64,000 nt of DNA from Streptomyces aquilus (GTDB lineage Bacteria > Actinomycetota > Actinomycetes > Streptomycetales > Streptomycetaceae). Within the stretch, counting starts at the first letter, position 1, and the number at the start of each line of letters is the position of its first letter. This document shows, one piece after another, positions 9,516 to 18,379 of this stretch. The stretch is from contig NZ_CP034463.1 of NCBI RefSeq assembly GCF_003955715.1, forward strand, positions 4,712,001-4,776,000, given 5' to 3'. The notes beneath the pieces were generated by a model, which worked only from the letters and a program-made list of their open reading frames with translations, did no database searches and was not told the origin of the DNA. The translations under genes and the position numbers were made by a program.

Positions 9516-10808
9516 GTGGCATCCACGGTCACCACCGAGCCGTCGAAGGACTCGCCGGCTTCCTCCCGCCCCGGATACGGGCAACTGCTGCGCACGCGCG
9601 GCGCCTGGACGTTCCTGCTCCCCGGCTTCGCGGCACGCCAGCCGTTCGCGATGCTGACGATCTCCATCGTGCTGCTCGTGCAGCACACCACCGGCTCGTA
9701 CGGCGCCGCGGGCGGCGCGGCCGCTGTCACCGGTGTTTCCATGGCGCTGTTCGCGCCCTACAGCGGTCGTCTCGCCGACCGCTACGGCCAGCGCACCGTC
9801 CTGATCCCCGGCGTGCTGGTGCACGCGCTGTCGGGTCTGACCCTGACGGCGCTCGCGCTCTCCCACGCGCCCCTGTGGGCACTGTTCATCGCCGCCGTTC
9901 CCACGGGCGCCTCGGTGCCCCAGATCGGCCCCATGGTGCGCGCCCGCTGGGGCGTGAAGCTCCAGGGCTCGCCCCTCATGAGCACCGCGGCGGCGTTCGA
10001 GTCCGTGACGGACGAGCTGACCTTCGTCGTCGGCCCGCTCCTGGCCACCGCCCTGTGCACCGCGGTCGACCCGGCCGCGGGCCTGATGACCGAGGCCGCA
10101 CTGACCCTGGTCGGCGGTCTGCTGTTCGCCGCGCAGAAGGGCACGCAGCCCCAGGTCGCGGTGGACGGACACGCGCGCGTGGAGCACGCCTCCGCGCTGC
10201 GCGTCCCCGGCGTGCGGGTGCTGATCGTGGCGTTCCTGGGGATCGGTTCGGTCTTCGGCGGTATGCAGGTCTCGCTGGCCGCCTTCACCGAGTCGATCGG
10301 CGAGCCCGGTCTGAACGGTGTCCTGTACGGCGTCTTCGCCGCGGGCAACATGCTCTCCGGCATCGCGTGCGGCGCCATCGCGTGGAAGGTCGCCCCACAG
10401 CGGCGCCTGGTGGTCGGATACGCGGCACTCGCGCTGACGGCCTCCGGTCTGTGGGCCGCGCACTCCGTGCTCGCGCTGGCCGGGCTCGGCCTTCTGGTCG
10501 GCATGTCCATCGCGCCCGCGCTGATCACCGGCTACACGCTGGTCGAGAGCCTGGTGCCGGCCGGTGCCCGGACCGAGGCCTTCACCTGGCTGACCGGAGC
10601 GGTGGCGCTCGGCCAGGCCGGTGCCGTCACGGTCGCCGGTCAGCTGGAGGACCGCTTCTGGGACGGTGCAGGATTCCTGGTCCCGATGGTCGGCACCCTG
10701 CTCGCCCTGGCGACGCTTCTGACCCTGCGTTCACGGCTCGCGGCGCGCCCCCGGAGCCGTACGGTCGCACGTGGCGTCGGTCACCGCGTGCCGGTGACGG
10801 TGGACTGA
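9516..10808 (+). CDS. MFS transporter, 12-TM type
   Basis: A 430-aa protein with a GTG start preceded by AGAAAGG at 9501-9507. The N-terminal 35 residues are hydrophilic. Then come membrane segments including LLPGFAARQPFAMLTISIVLL and the MFS motif-A-like GRLADRYGQRTVLIPG between TM2 and TM3. It resembles actinobacterial sugar/drug efflux permeases; no substrate can be assigned. It has about 60 nt to the next gene, which has its own good ribosome site. Confidence 0.88.
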   Translation: MASTVTTEPSKDSPASSRPGYGQLLRTRGAWTFLLPGFAARQPFAMLTISIVLLVQHTTGSYGAAGGAAAVTGVSMALFAPYSGRLADRYGQRTVLIPGVLVHALSGLTLTALALSHAPLWALFIAAVPTGASVPQIGPMVRARWGVKLQGSPLMSTAAAFESVTDELTFVVGPLLATALCTAVDPAAGLMTEAALTLVGGLLFAAQKGTQPQVAVDGHARVEHASALRVPGVRVLIVAFLGIGSVFGGMQVSLAAFTESIGEPGLNGVLYGVFAAGNMLSGIACGAIAWKVAPQRRLVVGYAALALTASGLWAAHSVLALAGLGLLVGMSIAPALITGYTLVESLVPAGARTEAFTWLTGAVALGQAGAVTVAGQLEDRFWDGAGFLVPMVGTLLALATLLTLRSRLAARPRSRTVARGVGHRVPVTVD

Positions 10809-10876
10809 TCCTCAGGAATACGTCACTATGGACCGTCGTTAGCACTCATTGAGTGAGAGTGCCAGGAGGAAGACAA

Positions 10877-11194
10877 GTGCCGACCTACCAGTACCAGTGC
10901 ACCGAGTGCGGCGAGGGCCTCGAGGCGGTGCAGAAGTTCACCGACGACGCCCTGACCGAGTGCCCCAACTGCGGTGGCCGCCTGAAGAAGGTGTTCTCCG
11001 CGGTCGGCATTGTCTTCAAGGGCTCCGGCTTCTACCGCAACGACAGCCGCGGCTCCTCGTCGAGCAGCTCGCCGGCGTCGTCGTCGAAGTCGTCGACGTC
11101 CAGCACGTCGTCCTCGTCCACCTCGACGTCGTCGTCCTCGGACTCGAAGTCGTCGAGCAGCGGCACCTCCTCCAGCAGCAGCTCCGCCGCCTGA
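10877..11194 (+). CDS. FmdB-family zinc ribbon protein with long serine-rich tail
   Basis: A 105-aa protein with a GTG start 5 nt after AGGAGGAAG. Residues 1-45 form the FmdB zinc ribbon: PTYQYQCTECG ... CPNCGG supplies four cysteines, followed by KKVFSAVGIVFKGSGFYRND. The last 50 or so residues are almost only Ser with a few Thr, Lys and Asp. The FmdB domain is an uncharacterised regulatory-type zinc ribbon. The low-complexity tail is typical in actinobacteria and probably disordered. Function is unknown. Confidence 0.9.
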   Translation: MPTYQYQCTECGEGLEAVQKFTDDALTECPNCGGRLKKVFSAVGIVFKGSGFYRNDSRGSSSSSSPASSSKSSTSSTSSSSTSTSSSSDSKSSSSGTSSSSSSAA

Positions 11195-11207
11195 GGACTC
11201 CGCACGC

Positions 11208-11238
11208 GGGACCCTGTCGTCGTACGACGGCGGGGTCC
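11208..11238 (+). terminator. Hairpin after the FmdB gene
   Basis: Inverted repeat with outer arms GGACCC (11209-11214) and GGGTCC (11233-11238) and an inner GTCGTCGTACGAC palindrome. It lies 14 nt downstream of the FmdB stop. Confidence 0.65.
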
Positions 11239-11295
11239 TCGGTGTTTTCCTGAGCCCGGTCCGGCCCGCTGCCGGCGCCAGCTACTGTGCTGGTC

Positions 11296-12129
11296 ATGGC
11301 GAACGCAGAGATCGGCGTAATCGGCGGCTCGGGCTTCTACTCGTTCCTCGACGACGTGACCGAGATCCAGGTGGACACCCCCTACGGCCCGCCCAGCGAC
11401 TCCCTCTTCCTCGGTGACGTGGCGGGCCGACGCGTCGCGTTCCTGCCCCGGCACGGACGCGGCCACCATCTTCCGCCGCACCGGATCAACTACCGCGCCA
11501 ATCTGTGGGCGCTGCGGTCGGTGGGCGCCCGCCAGATCCTCGGGCCCTGCGCCGTGGGCGGACTGCGCCCCGAGTACGGGCCCGGCACGCTGCTCGTACC
11601 GGATCAGCTGGTCGACCGTACGAAGTCCCGGGCGGGCACGTACTTCGACGGGCTCCCGCTGCCCGGCGGCAACGTGCCCAACGTGGTGCATGTGTCGCTG
11701 GCCGACCCGTACTGCCCCGTCGGCAGGACGGCGGCGCTGAAGGCGGCGCGCGGGCGGGACTGGGAAGCCGTGGACGGCGGGACGCTGGTCGTGATCGAGG
11801 GGCCGCGCTTCTCGACCCGTGCCGAATCGTTGTGGCACCAGGCGCAGGGCTGGTCGGTGGTGGGCATGACCGGCCACCCCGAGGCGGCGCTCGCCCGTGA
11901 ACTCGAACTCTGTTACACCTCGTTGACGCTGGTCACGGACCTCGACGCGGGCGCCGAGACCGGTGAGGGCGTCTCGCACGACGAGGTGCTGCGGGTCTTC
12001 GCGGCCAACGTCGACCGGCTGCGGGGTGTGCTGTTCGACGCGGTGGCCGCACTGCCGGCGAACGAGGAGCGGGACTGCCTGTGCACAACGGCCCTCGGCG
12101 GGATGGATCCGGGCTTCGCACTGCCCTGA
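11296..12129 (+). CDS. S-methyl-5'-thioadenosine phosphorylase / purine nucleoside phosphorylase family
   Basis: A 277-aa protein starting MANAEIGVIGGSGFYSF. It has the family landmarks GGSGFY, FLPRHGRGHHLPPHRINYRANL and VVIEGPRFSTRAES, then GMTGHPEAALARELELCY. It phosphorolyses MTA to adenine and 5-methylthioribose 1-phosphate (methionine salvage), or a 6-oxopurine nucleoside; the motif set does not decide between them. ATG 11296 was chosen over a GTG at 11287 because the homologous start is MANAEIG. It is probably transcribed alone. Confidence 0.9.
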   Translation: MANAEIGVIGGSGFYSFLDDVTEIQVDTPYGPPSDSLFLGDVAGRRVAFLPRHGRGHHLPPHRINYRANLWALRSVGARQILGPCAVGGLRPEYGPGTLLVPDQLVDRTKSRAGTYFDGLPLPGGNVPNVVHVSLADPYCPVGRTAALKAARGRDWEAVDGGTLVVIEGPRFSTRAESLWHQAQGWSVVGMTGHPEAALARELELCYTSLTLVTDLDAGAETGEGVSHDEVLRVFAANVDRLRGVLFDAVAALPANEERDCLCTTALGGMDPGFALP

Positions 12130-12282
12130 CGCGGCACGGGCAGTGCGCCTGAAGGGCGGAACTGCCCGTTCGGGTGAGGGAGTTGTCCACAACCAGTCGG
12201 TCGTCCACCTGCCTCGGCGGGATTCGGCACCAGGCCTCATCGTGGCCTTGCAAGCCGGTCCCTCGTCACAGGTGGTGGTCCC

Positions 12283-12819
12283 GTGTCCTTCGCTCCTTCT
12301 CCTTCTCCTCTTGTCCCGCGCCCGCCGGGCACCGATACCCCCGCCACGTGCGAGGTGCCGCACTTCGCTCCCGTGCGGGTTCGGGGCGGGCGTTATCAAC
12401 TGGCCAGGCTCGTACGGCATCGCAGGCGGGCCATCGCGGCGGGCCTCGCCGTCACGGCCGCCGCGCTGTTGGCCGTCGGCCCGGACAAGGCGGACGGGGC
12501 ACGCGGGCACCCGGCGGCCGCGCCGGTACGGAAGCAGCGCGCCGTCGAGATGGTGACGGCACCGGTGCGTATCGCGGACGGGGCCACGGTTCTGCTGTTG
12601 CGGCCGGGTGACCGGGTCGACGTGATCGCCGCCGAGTCGACGGCGACGGGCGGTGACGCGCGGGTGATCGCGCGCGGGGCGCGGGTGAAGAAGGTGCCGG
12701 AGCCGCTGGAAGGTGCTGCCGAGAGCGGGGCGCTGGTCGTGCTCTCGGTGCCACGGTCCATCGCGGCGCGCCTCGCGGGCGCGAGCGCGACGGCACGGCT
12801 GGCGGTGACGCTGTGTTGA
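12283..12819 (+). CDS. SAF/RcpC-like membrane-anchored protein
   Basis: A 178-aa protein with a GTG start. It has a Pro-rich N-terminus, a basic stretch (RRRAIAAGLAVTAAALLAVG) forming one membrane segment at about residues 50-66, and an outer domain with VEMVTAPVRIADGATVLLLRPGDRVDVIA. The latter resembles the SAF/beta-clip domain of RcpC/CpaB pilus-assembly proteins. No other Flp pilus genes are nearby. It lies 135 nt upstream of mscL on the same strand. Function is unknown; the SAF assignment is by pattern only. Confidence 0.75.
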   Translation: MSFAPSPSPLVPRPPGTDTPATCEVPHFAPVRVRGGRYQLARLVRHRRRAIAAGLAVTAAALLAVGPDKADGARGHPAAAPVRKQRAVEMVTAPVRIADGATVLLLRPGDRVDVIAAESTATGGDARVIARGARVKKVPEPLEGAAESGALVVLSVPRSIAARLAGASATARLAVTLC

Positions 12820-12954
12820 GCCATGTGATCCGCCTGTTGCGCGGATTTCTGTCAAGTCCCCCGTTCGAGCTACCCAATTGGACAGGGTCACCTTGCGTTG
12901 ACGTAGGTTGCGGAGCTGTTTGTTCCACAACCGCGTGCGAGGAGAGTTCCCTAG

Positions 12955-13413
12955 GTGAGCGAGAAGAAGGAACCGAGTCTCTGGCAGGGCTTCAAGGCCT
13001 TCCTGATGCGCGGCAACGTCGTCGATCTGGCCGTGGCGGTGGTCATCGGAGCCGCCTTCACCAACATCGTGAATGCGGTCGTGAAGGGACTCATCAACCC
13101 GCTCGTCGGAGCGATCGGCACCAAGAACCTCGACAGCTACAGCTCGTGTCTGAGCGACAACTGCACGGCCGACGAGGGCATCCAGCTCCTGTGGGGTTCG
13201 GTCCTCGGCGCGACGCTGAGCTTCGTGATCACCGCGGCGGTGGTCTACTTCCTGATGGTGCTGCCGATGGCGAAGTACCTGGCGCGGGTGGAGGCCCGCA
13301 GGAAGGCCAAGGAGGGCACTCACGAGGTCATCGAGGTGACCGAGCTGGAGGTCCTCAAGGAGATCCGCGACGCGCTGGTCGCACAGCGTGGCTCGGGCCA
13401 CGACGAGCGGTAG
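12955..13413 (+). CDS. mscL: Large-conductance mechanosensitive channel MscL
   Basis: A 152-aa protein with a GTG start. It begins with the N-terminal amphipathic helix (LWQGFKAFLMRGNVVDLAVAV), then TM1 ending in IGAAFTNIVNAVVKGLINPL. A periplasmic loop with two cysteines (SSCLSDNC), TM2 and a charged cytoplasmic helix follow. It opens under membrane tension to release solutes during hypo-osmotic shock. The cysteine pair in the loop could form a disulphide. A terminator follows 8 nt after the stop. Confidence 0.96.
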   Translation: MSEKKEPSLWQGFKAFLMRGNVVDLAVAVVIGAAFTNIVNAVVKGLINPLVGAIGTKNLDSYSSCLSDNCTADEGIQLLWGSVLGATLSFVITAAVVYFLMVLPMAKYLARVEARRKAKEGTHEVIEVTELEVLKEIRDALVAQRGSGHDER

Positions 13414-13421
13414 CTGCCGCC

Positions 13422-13447
13422 ACGGCCCGCCGACTGTGGCGGGCCGT
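13422..13447. terminator. Bidirectional terminator between mscL and the small minus-strand gene
   Basis: Perfect 10-bp arms ACGGCCCGCC / GGCGGGCCGT with a 6-nt loop, extended outward by GCCGCC/GGCGG pairing. It lies between two convergent stop codons. Confidence 0.8.
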
Positions 13448-13459
13448 GCGGCGGACGGC

Positions 13460-13636
13460 TCAGAGGTGGTGGGGCGGCTTCTCGTCGAGGAAGCGCTTCA
13501 GGTCCGCCGCGCCGTCCGTACCGGGGCGCTCGCCCCAGCCGCGGTCCGTGTCGTCCGAGGACTGCTGGTCCAGCGGGTCGTCGAAGATCAGCGACGGCTT
13601 GGGGGCGCGCGGCTCGGGGTCGGGGGTGGTGCTCAT
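13460..13636 (-). CDS. Small conserved hypothetical protein (58 aa)
   Basis: It encodes a short acidic, Pro-rich protein: MSTTPDPEPRAPKPSLIF, then DDPLDQQSSDDTDRGWGERP and a C-terminal AADLKRFLDEKPPHHL. The N-terminal SLIFDDPLDQQS and C-terminal LKRFLDEKPPHH blocks look like conserved elements separated by a disordered stretch. No function is known to me. It sits downstream of pflA on the same strand, with a 58-nt gap from the pflA stop. Confidence 0.75.
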   Translation of the reverse strand: MSTTPDPEPRAPKPSLIFDDPLDQQSSDDTDRGWGERPGTDGAADLKRFLDEKPPHHL

Positions 13637-13694
13637 GCGTCCAGGGTACGGCCCTGGCGGCGCCGGCCCTGGCCGGTCCGGTCGCCGTACCGGG

Positions 13695-14522
13695 TCACAC
13701 CGCGTACAGCCCGTGGGTCTCGAAGACACCCTTGGCCGAGGTGACCTGCTCCGGGGTGGGGCAGGGGGTGTCGTGCAGGGCGAAGGTCCGCCCCAGCGCC
13801 TGCCACTTCGCCTCGCCCAGCTTGTGGAAGGGCAGGACGTCGACGCGGCTGACATTGCCGAGCGTGGCGGCGAAGGCGGCGACACCGGCGATGTTGTCGG
13901 GTGCGTCGGTGAGACCGGGCACCAGGACGAAGCGGACGTGGACCTCCTTGTCGAGGTCGGCCAGGCGCCGGGCGAAGTCCAGGGTGGGGTCGAGGGGACG
14001 GCCGGTGACCTTGCGGTAGGTGGCGCGGTCCCAGGACTTGATGTCGAGCAGGACCAGGTCGGTGTCGCGCAGCAGGGCGTCGGTGGCCCGGACGCCGAGG
14101 AAGCCGGAGGTGTCCAGGGCGGTGTGCAGGCCGAGTTCGTGCTTGAAGCGGTGCAGCAGCTCGCCCGTGAAGACGGGCTGGAGCAGTGGCTCTCCCCCGC
14201 TGACGGTGGCGCCACCGCCGGCCGCCGCGATGAACCGCGTGTACTTGCCGGCCTCGGCGACCACGTCGGCGGCGGTGGTGCGCTTGCCGTCGCGCATCCG
14301 CCACGTGTCGGGGTTGTGGCAGTACAGGCAGGTCAGGGGGCAACCGGACAGGAACGTGACGAACCGGGTGCCGGGGCCGTCGACGCCGGTCGACAGATCC
14401 CACGAGTGGACCGAGCCGACCACGGGGCGCCGCGTCGCCGCAGCGGCGGGGGTGGCCGCCGCGGCGCAGGCGCCGCCGCCCGGCGCCGGCGTGGTCGACG
14501 CGGGCGGAAGAAGCGTGGTCAT
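13695..14522 (-). CDS. pflA: Pyruvate formate-lyase activating enzyme (radical SAM)
   Basis: A 275-aa protein. An Ala/Pro-rich N-terminal extension of about 30 residues precedes the canonical domain VGSVHSWDLSTGVDGPGTRFV. It has the radical SAM cluster motif CPLTCLYC (CX3CX2C) and SGGEPLLQ for SAM binding. The enzyme uses SAM and a [4Fe-4S] cluster to place the glycyl radical on PflB. It starts 12 nt after pflB, clearly one operon. Activase and cluster are oxygen-sensitive, so activity implies hypoxic conditions. Confidence 0.95.
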   Translation of the reverse strand: MTTLLPPASTTPAPGGGACAAAATPAAAATRRPVVGSVHSWDLSTGVDGPGTRFVTFLSGCPLTCLYCHNPDTWRMRDGKRTTAADVVAEAGKYTRFIAAAGGGATVSGGEPLLQPVFTGELLHRFKHELGLHTALDTSGFLGVRATDALLRDTDLVLLDIKSWDRATYRKVTGRPLDPTLDFARRLADLDKEVHVRFVLVPGLTDAPDNIAGVAAFAATLGNVSRVDVLPFHKLGEAKWQALGRTFALHDTPCPTPEQVTSAKGVFETHGLYAV

Positions 14523-14534
14523 CGCCCTGCTCCC

Positions 14535-16832
14535 TTACAGCGATCCGTGGAATGTGCGGTTGATGACGTCGAGTTGCTGCTCGCGCGTGAGGCGGATGAA
14601 GTTGACCGCGTATCCGGAGACCCTGATGGTCAGTTGCGGGTACATCTCGGGGTGCTCCATCGCGTCCTCGAGGGTCGCCTTGTCGAGCACGTTCACGTTC
14701 ATGTGGAAGCCGCCGCTCGCCATGTAGCCGTCCAGGACGCCGCAGAGGTTGGCGACGCGCTCCTCGGGGGCGCGGCCCAGGGCGTCCGGGGTGATGGTGT
14801 TGGTCAGCGAGATGCCGTCCTCCGCGTCGTCGTAGGGGAGCTTGGCGACGGAGAGCGCCGAGGCGATGTACCCGTGTTCGTCGCGGCCGTTCATGGGGTT
14901 GGCGCCGGGCGCGAAGGGGGCGCCCGCGCGGCGGCCGTCGGGGGTGTGGCCGGTCTTCTTGCCGTAGACGACGTTCGAGGTGATCGTCAGCACCGACTGG
15001 GTGTGCACGGCGTCGCGGTACGTCGGGTGGCGGCGGACCTTCTCCATGAAGTCGTGGACGATCCAGCGGGCGAGTTCGTCGGCCCGGTCGTCGTTGTTGC
15101 CGTACGCCGGGTAGTCGCCCTCGACGACGTAGTCGACGGCGAGGCCCGTTTCGTCCCGGACGACCTTCACGCGCGCGTGCCGGATCGCGGACAGGGAGTC
15201 GGCGGCGACCGACAGGCCGGCGATGCCGCACGCCATGGTGCGCAGGATCTTCCGGTCGTGCAGGGCCATTTCGAGGCGCTCGTAGGCGTACTTGTCGTGC
15301 ATGTAGTGGATGACGTTGAGCGCGTGGACGTAGGTCTTCGCGAGCCAGCCGAGCATGGCGTCGTAGCGGGCGAGGACGGTGTCGTAGTCGAGGTACTCGT
15401 CGGTGATCGGCTCGAAGCCCTCGACGACCGGCTTGCCGGAGACCTCGTCGCGGCCGCCGTTGATGGCGTACAGCAGTGCCTTGGCGACGTTCACGCGGGC
15501 GCCGAAGAACTGCATCTGCTTGCCCATGGCCATCGCGGAGACGCAGCAGGCGATGGCGGTGTCGTCGCCGTACTTGGGGCGCATCAGGTCGTCGGACTCG
15601 AACTGCAGGGCGCTGGTGTCGATGGCGACCTGGGCGGCGTACGACTTGAAGGCCTCGGGCAGGCGCGGCGACCAGAAGACGGTGAGGTTGGGTTCGGGGG
15701 CGGGGCCGAGGTTGTAGAGGGTGTTGAGGGCGCGGAAGGTAGTTCGGGTGACCAGAGGGCGCCCGTCCTCGCCGAGGCCCGCCATGGACCAGGTGACCCA
15801 GGTGGGGTCGCCGGAGAAGCCCTCGTTGTACTCGGGGGTGCGCAGGAAGCGCACGATGCGGAGCTTGATGACGAAGTCGTCGATCAGTTCCTGGGCCTCG
15901 GTCTCGGTGAGCAGGCCGCGTTCGATGTCCCGCTGGAGGTAGATGTCGAGGAAGGCGTCGATGCGGCCGATCGACATGGCGGCGCCGTTCTGCTCCTTGA
16001 CGGCGGCGAGGTATGCGAAGTACAGCCACTGGACGGCCTCGCGGCCGGTGCTGGCCGGGCCGGAGATGTCGTGGCCGTAGGAGAGAGCCATGGCCTTGAG
16101 TTCTTCGAGGGCGCGGATCTGCTCGGCGACTTCCTCGCGTTCCTGGATCACCTCCGCACTCGGCCACTCGACTTCGAGAGCGCTTTTGTCCGCTCGCTTC
16201 GCGACGATGAGCCGGTCGACGCCGTAGAGGGCGACGCGGCGGTAGTCGCCGATGATGCGGCCGCGGCCGTAGGAGTCGGGCAGGCCGGTGATGATGCCGG
16301 AGGAGCGGCAGGCGCGGATCTCGGGGGTGTAGGCGTCGAAGACGCCGTCGTTGTGGGTCTTGCGGAACTTGGTGTAGATCTCCCGGACGGCGGGGTCGGC
16401 CGCGTACCCGTAGGCGCCCAGGGCGCTCTCGACCATGCGCCAGCCGCCGTTGGGCATGATGGCGCGCTTGAGCGGGGCGTCGGTCTGGAGGCCGACGATC
16501 AGGTCGAGGTCGGGGTCGATCCAGCCGGGCGCGAAGGCGTCGATGCGGGACGGGGTGCTGACGTCGACGTCGTGGACACCGCGCGCGATCTCCTCGGGAA
16601 ACATCGCGAGGAGCTTGTTCCAGACCTTGGTGGTGCGCTCGGTGGGGCCGGCGAGGAAGGAGGCGTCGCCCTCGTAGGGGGCGTAGTTGCTCTGGACGAA
16701 GTCTCGGACGGCGATGGCGTCGCGCCACAGCCCGCCGCGGAAGCCGGCCCAGGCGTCCCCCGGCGCCGAGGTGTGCTGCGCCGTCTCCTCGGCCGGAGTG
16801 GCGGTCGTGGTTTCCGCAGGGATGGCAGTCAT
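14535..16832 (-). CDS. pflB: Formate C-acetyltransferase (pyruvate formate-lyase)
   Basis: A 765-aa protein, close to the roughly 760 aa of classic PflB. Both catalytic elements are present: adjacent cysteines in [15 protein letters not shown] at about residues 428-429, and the C-terminal glycyl-radical motif RVSGYAVNF near residue 740. It cleaves pyruvate plus CoA into acetyl-CoA and formate without making NADH. ATG 16832 gives [10 protein letters not shown] before the first conserved block [19 protein letters not shown]. The gene is complete, with pflA directly downstream. Expression is predicted to be hypoxia-linked from a Rex-like site (17008-17027) and a DosR-like box (16921-16934) upstream. 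Confidence 0.96.
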   Translation of the reverse strand: MTAIPAETTTATPAEETAQHTSAPGDAWAGFRGGLWRDAIAVRDFVQSNYAPYEGDASFLAGPTERTTKVWNKLLAMFPEEIARGVHDVDVSTPSRIDAFAPGWIDPDLDLIVGLQTDAPLKRAIMPNGGWRMVESALGAYGYAADPAVREIYTKFRKTHNDGVFDAYTPEIRACRSSGIITGLPDSYGRGRIIGDYRRVALYGVDRLIVAKRADKSALEVEWPSAEVIQEREEVAEQIRALEELKAMALSYGHDISGPASTGREAVQWLYFAYLAAVKEQNGAAMSIGRIDAFLDIYLQRDIERGLLTETEAQELIDDFVIKLRIVRFLRTPEYNEGFSGDPTWVTWSMAGLGEDGRPLVTRTTFRALNTLYNLGPAPEPNLTVFWSPRLPEAFKSYAAQVAIDTSALQFESDDLMRPKYGDDTAIACCVSAMAMGKQMQFFGARVNVAKALLYAINGGRDEVSGKPVVEGFEPITDEYLDYDTVLARYDAMLGWLAKTYVHALNVIHYMHDKYAYERLEMALHDRKILRTMACGIAGLSVAADSLSAIRHARVKVVRDETGLAVDYVVEGDYPAYGNNDDRADELARWIVHDFMEKVRRHPTYRDAVHTQSVLTITSNVVYGKKTGHTPDGRRAGAPFAPGANPMNGRDEHGYIASALSVAKLPYDDAEDGISLTNTITPDALGRAPEERVANLCGVLDGYMASGGFHMNVNVLDKATLEDAMEHPEMYPQLTIRVSGYAVNFIRLTREQQLDVINRTFHGSL

Positions 16833-16903
16833 GGCCCGCACCTTCCACATCGCTTCGTCGGTACGGCTCCATTGCACGCCCGCGCGGGCGGCTCCGCGGG
16901 CCG

Positions 16904-16934
16904 CGTTGGTCCCGATCTGCGGGACCAACGTCCC
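16904..16934. promoter_or_regulatory. DosR/DevR-like box inside a compound inverted repeat upstream of pflB
   Basis: Seen directly: GGGAC-CAAC-GTCCC (16921-16934) is a palindrome with 4-nt spacer. Its left half also pairs with CGTTGGTCCC (16904-16913) to form a perfect 10-bp inverted repeat around GATCTGC. The DosR/DevR consensus core of mycobacteria and streptomycetes is GGGACTWWAGTCCC; this site differs at two spacer positions. It lies 89 nt upstream of pflB, a suitable place for an activator. Functional assignment is inference. Confidence 0.6.
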
Positions 16935-17007
16935 GACACCGCGCGGCCCGGACGGGGGGCGGGCCAGCTGACCTGGCGCTTTCTCCAAGCCCTTGGGCCC
17001 CTGACCG

Positions 17008-17027
17008 CTTGTGAATCCGTTCACAAG
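17008..17027. promoter_or_regulatory. Rex-type redox operator
   Basis: CTTGTGAATCCGTTCACAAG is a perfect inverted repeat with 8-bp arms and 4-nt spacer. It contains TTGTGAA-N4-TTCACAA, the operator consensus known for Rex, the NADH/NAD+-sensing repressor. It lies in the divergent region between pflB (starts 16832) and the LtrA gene (starts 17061). Rex is known to repress fermentative genes including pfl in Gram-positives. It is 176 nt from the pflB start codon and 34 nt from the LtrA start codon, so either or both genes may be controlled. Confidence 0.75.
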
Positions 17028-17060
17028 AATTTCTGGCCGGTATCTGGTGTGCTTGGACGC

Positions 17061-18299
17061 ATGACGTCCAGTTCGACTCCGTCCCCGGCGCCCTCCGACG
17101 CGCACGCCACCCGGAGCCCTCTGCGGAGGCTCAGCGCCCGCGGGCGCGACGAGGCCCATCGGGTCGCCTCTCCTCTGGAGCTCTTCTTCGACCTGTGCTT
17201 CGTGGTGGCCATCGCCCAGGCGGGCGTGCAACTGGTGCACTCCATCGCCGAGGGGCACGCCGGCGAGGGCATCCTCAACTACGCGATGGTCTTCTTCGCC
17301 ATCTGGTGGGCCTGGATGAACTTCTCCTGGTTCGCCTCGGCGTACGACAACGACGACGTCCTGTACCGAGTCGTCACCCTGATCCAGATCGCCGGCGTGC
17401 TGGTGCTCGCGGCCGGGGTGTCGCGGGCCTTCGAGGATCACGACTTCCTGGCCGTCTGGCTGGGCTATGTGATCATGCGGCTCGCCCTGTCCGCGCAGTG
17501 GATACGCGTGGCGCTGTCCACCGAGGGCGCGGAGCGGACGATGGCCCTGCGGTACGCCCTTGGCGTGCTGCTCTGCATGGTCGGCTGGACGGGGCTCGTG
17601 GTCCTGCCCGAGGGGGCGCGGCCCTGGGTGTTCCTCGTGATGGCGGTGATCGAGATGTGCGTGCCGGCGTATGCCGAGAAGGACTTCAACTCCTCCTGGC
17701 ACCCGCACCACATCGCCGAGCGGTACGGACTGTTCACCATCATCGTCCTCGGCGAGACGATCGCCGCGGCCACGATCGCCGTGAAGTCCGCCGTCGAGGA
17801 GAACGACGCGCTCGGCGAACTGCTGCCGATCGCCACGGGCGGACTGCTGATCGTGTTCGCGGCCTGGTGGATCTACTTCGTGGTGCCGATCCACGGCAGG
17901 CTGCACAGCAACAAGCAGGCGTTCCTGTGGGGCTACGGCCACTACCTGATCTTCGCCTCGGCCGCCGCGATCGGCGCCGGACTGGAGGTCGCGGTCGAAC
18001 AATCCGTCGGCAAGGCACACATCTCCACGCTGGCCGCGTCGGCCGCCGTCACGCTGCCGACAGCGCTGTATCTCCTCACCGTCTGGGCCCTGCACTCGCG
18101 CTACTTCAAGGTGGGCACCGCGCAGCAGCTGGTGCTGCCGGTCACCGCGCTGCTGGTCATCGCCTGCACGTTCCTGGGCGACTGGGCGGTCCTCGCGGCC
18201 GGCGTCGTGTCGGCGCTCGCGGTGGCGACGGGGACGACGCTGACGGCGCGCATGGTGGCCCGGGAGAGCCGGGAGGCGGCACCGACACCGGTCGGGTGA
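17061..18299 (+). CDS. Low temperature requirement protein A (LtrA) family membrane protein
   Basis: A 412-aa polytopic protein. A hydrophilic N-terminus of about 40 residues is followed by the LtrA entry motif [19 protein letters not shown], then about 10-11 membrane segments including [22 protein letters not shown] and [14 protein letters not shown]. The family was named from a Listeria cold-growth mutant; its molecular function is unknown. It is divergent from pflB across the Rex-like/DosR-like region. ATG 17061 is the only sensible start. Confidence 0.9.
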   Translation: MTSSSTPSPAPSDAHATRSPLRRLSARGRDEAHRVASPLELFFDLCFVVAIAQAGVQLVHSIAEGHAGEGILNYAMVFFAIWWAWMNFSWFASAYDNDDVLYRVVTLIQIAGVLVLAAGVSRAFEDHDFLAVWLGYVIMRLALSAQWIRVALSTEGAERTMALRYALGVLLCMVGWTGLVVLPEGARPWVFLVMAVIEMCVPAYAEKDFNSSWHPHHIAERYGLFTIIVLGETIAAATIAVKSAVEENDALGELLPIATGGLLIVFAAWWIYFVVPIHGRLHSNKQAFLWGYGHYLIFASAAAIGAGLEVAVEQSVGKAHISTLAASAAVTLPTALYLLTVWALHSRYFKVGTAQQLVLPVTALLVIACTFLGDWAVLAAGVVSALAVATGTTLTARMVARESREAAPTPVG

Positions 18300-18379
18300 G
18301 CGCCGGTGTCGACGCCGACGTCGGTGCCGGTGCCGCGCGGATGGGCTGGTGCGGGTGCGGCCTGGACGAGACTGGGGGC

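Noticed and set aside
13460..14215. A 251-codon minus-strand frame covering the end of the small gene and part of pflA
   Set aside because: Only its last 58 codons (from ATG 13636) look real. The upstream part is an out-of-frame shadow of pflA.
12813..18299. A 1828-codon open frame on the plus strand
   Set aside because: Most of it is the antisense shadow of pflB-pflA in GC-biased DNA. Only its last 412 codons, the LtrA gene, are real.
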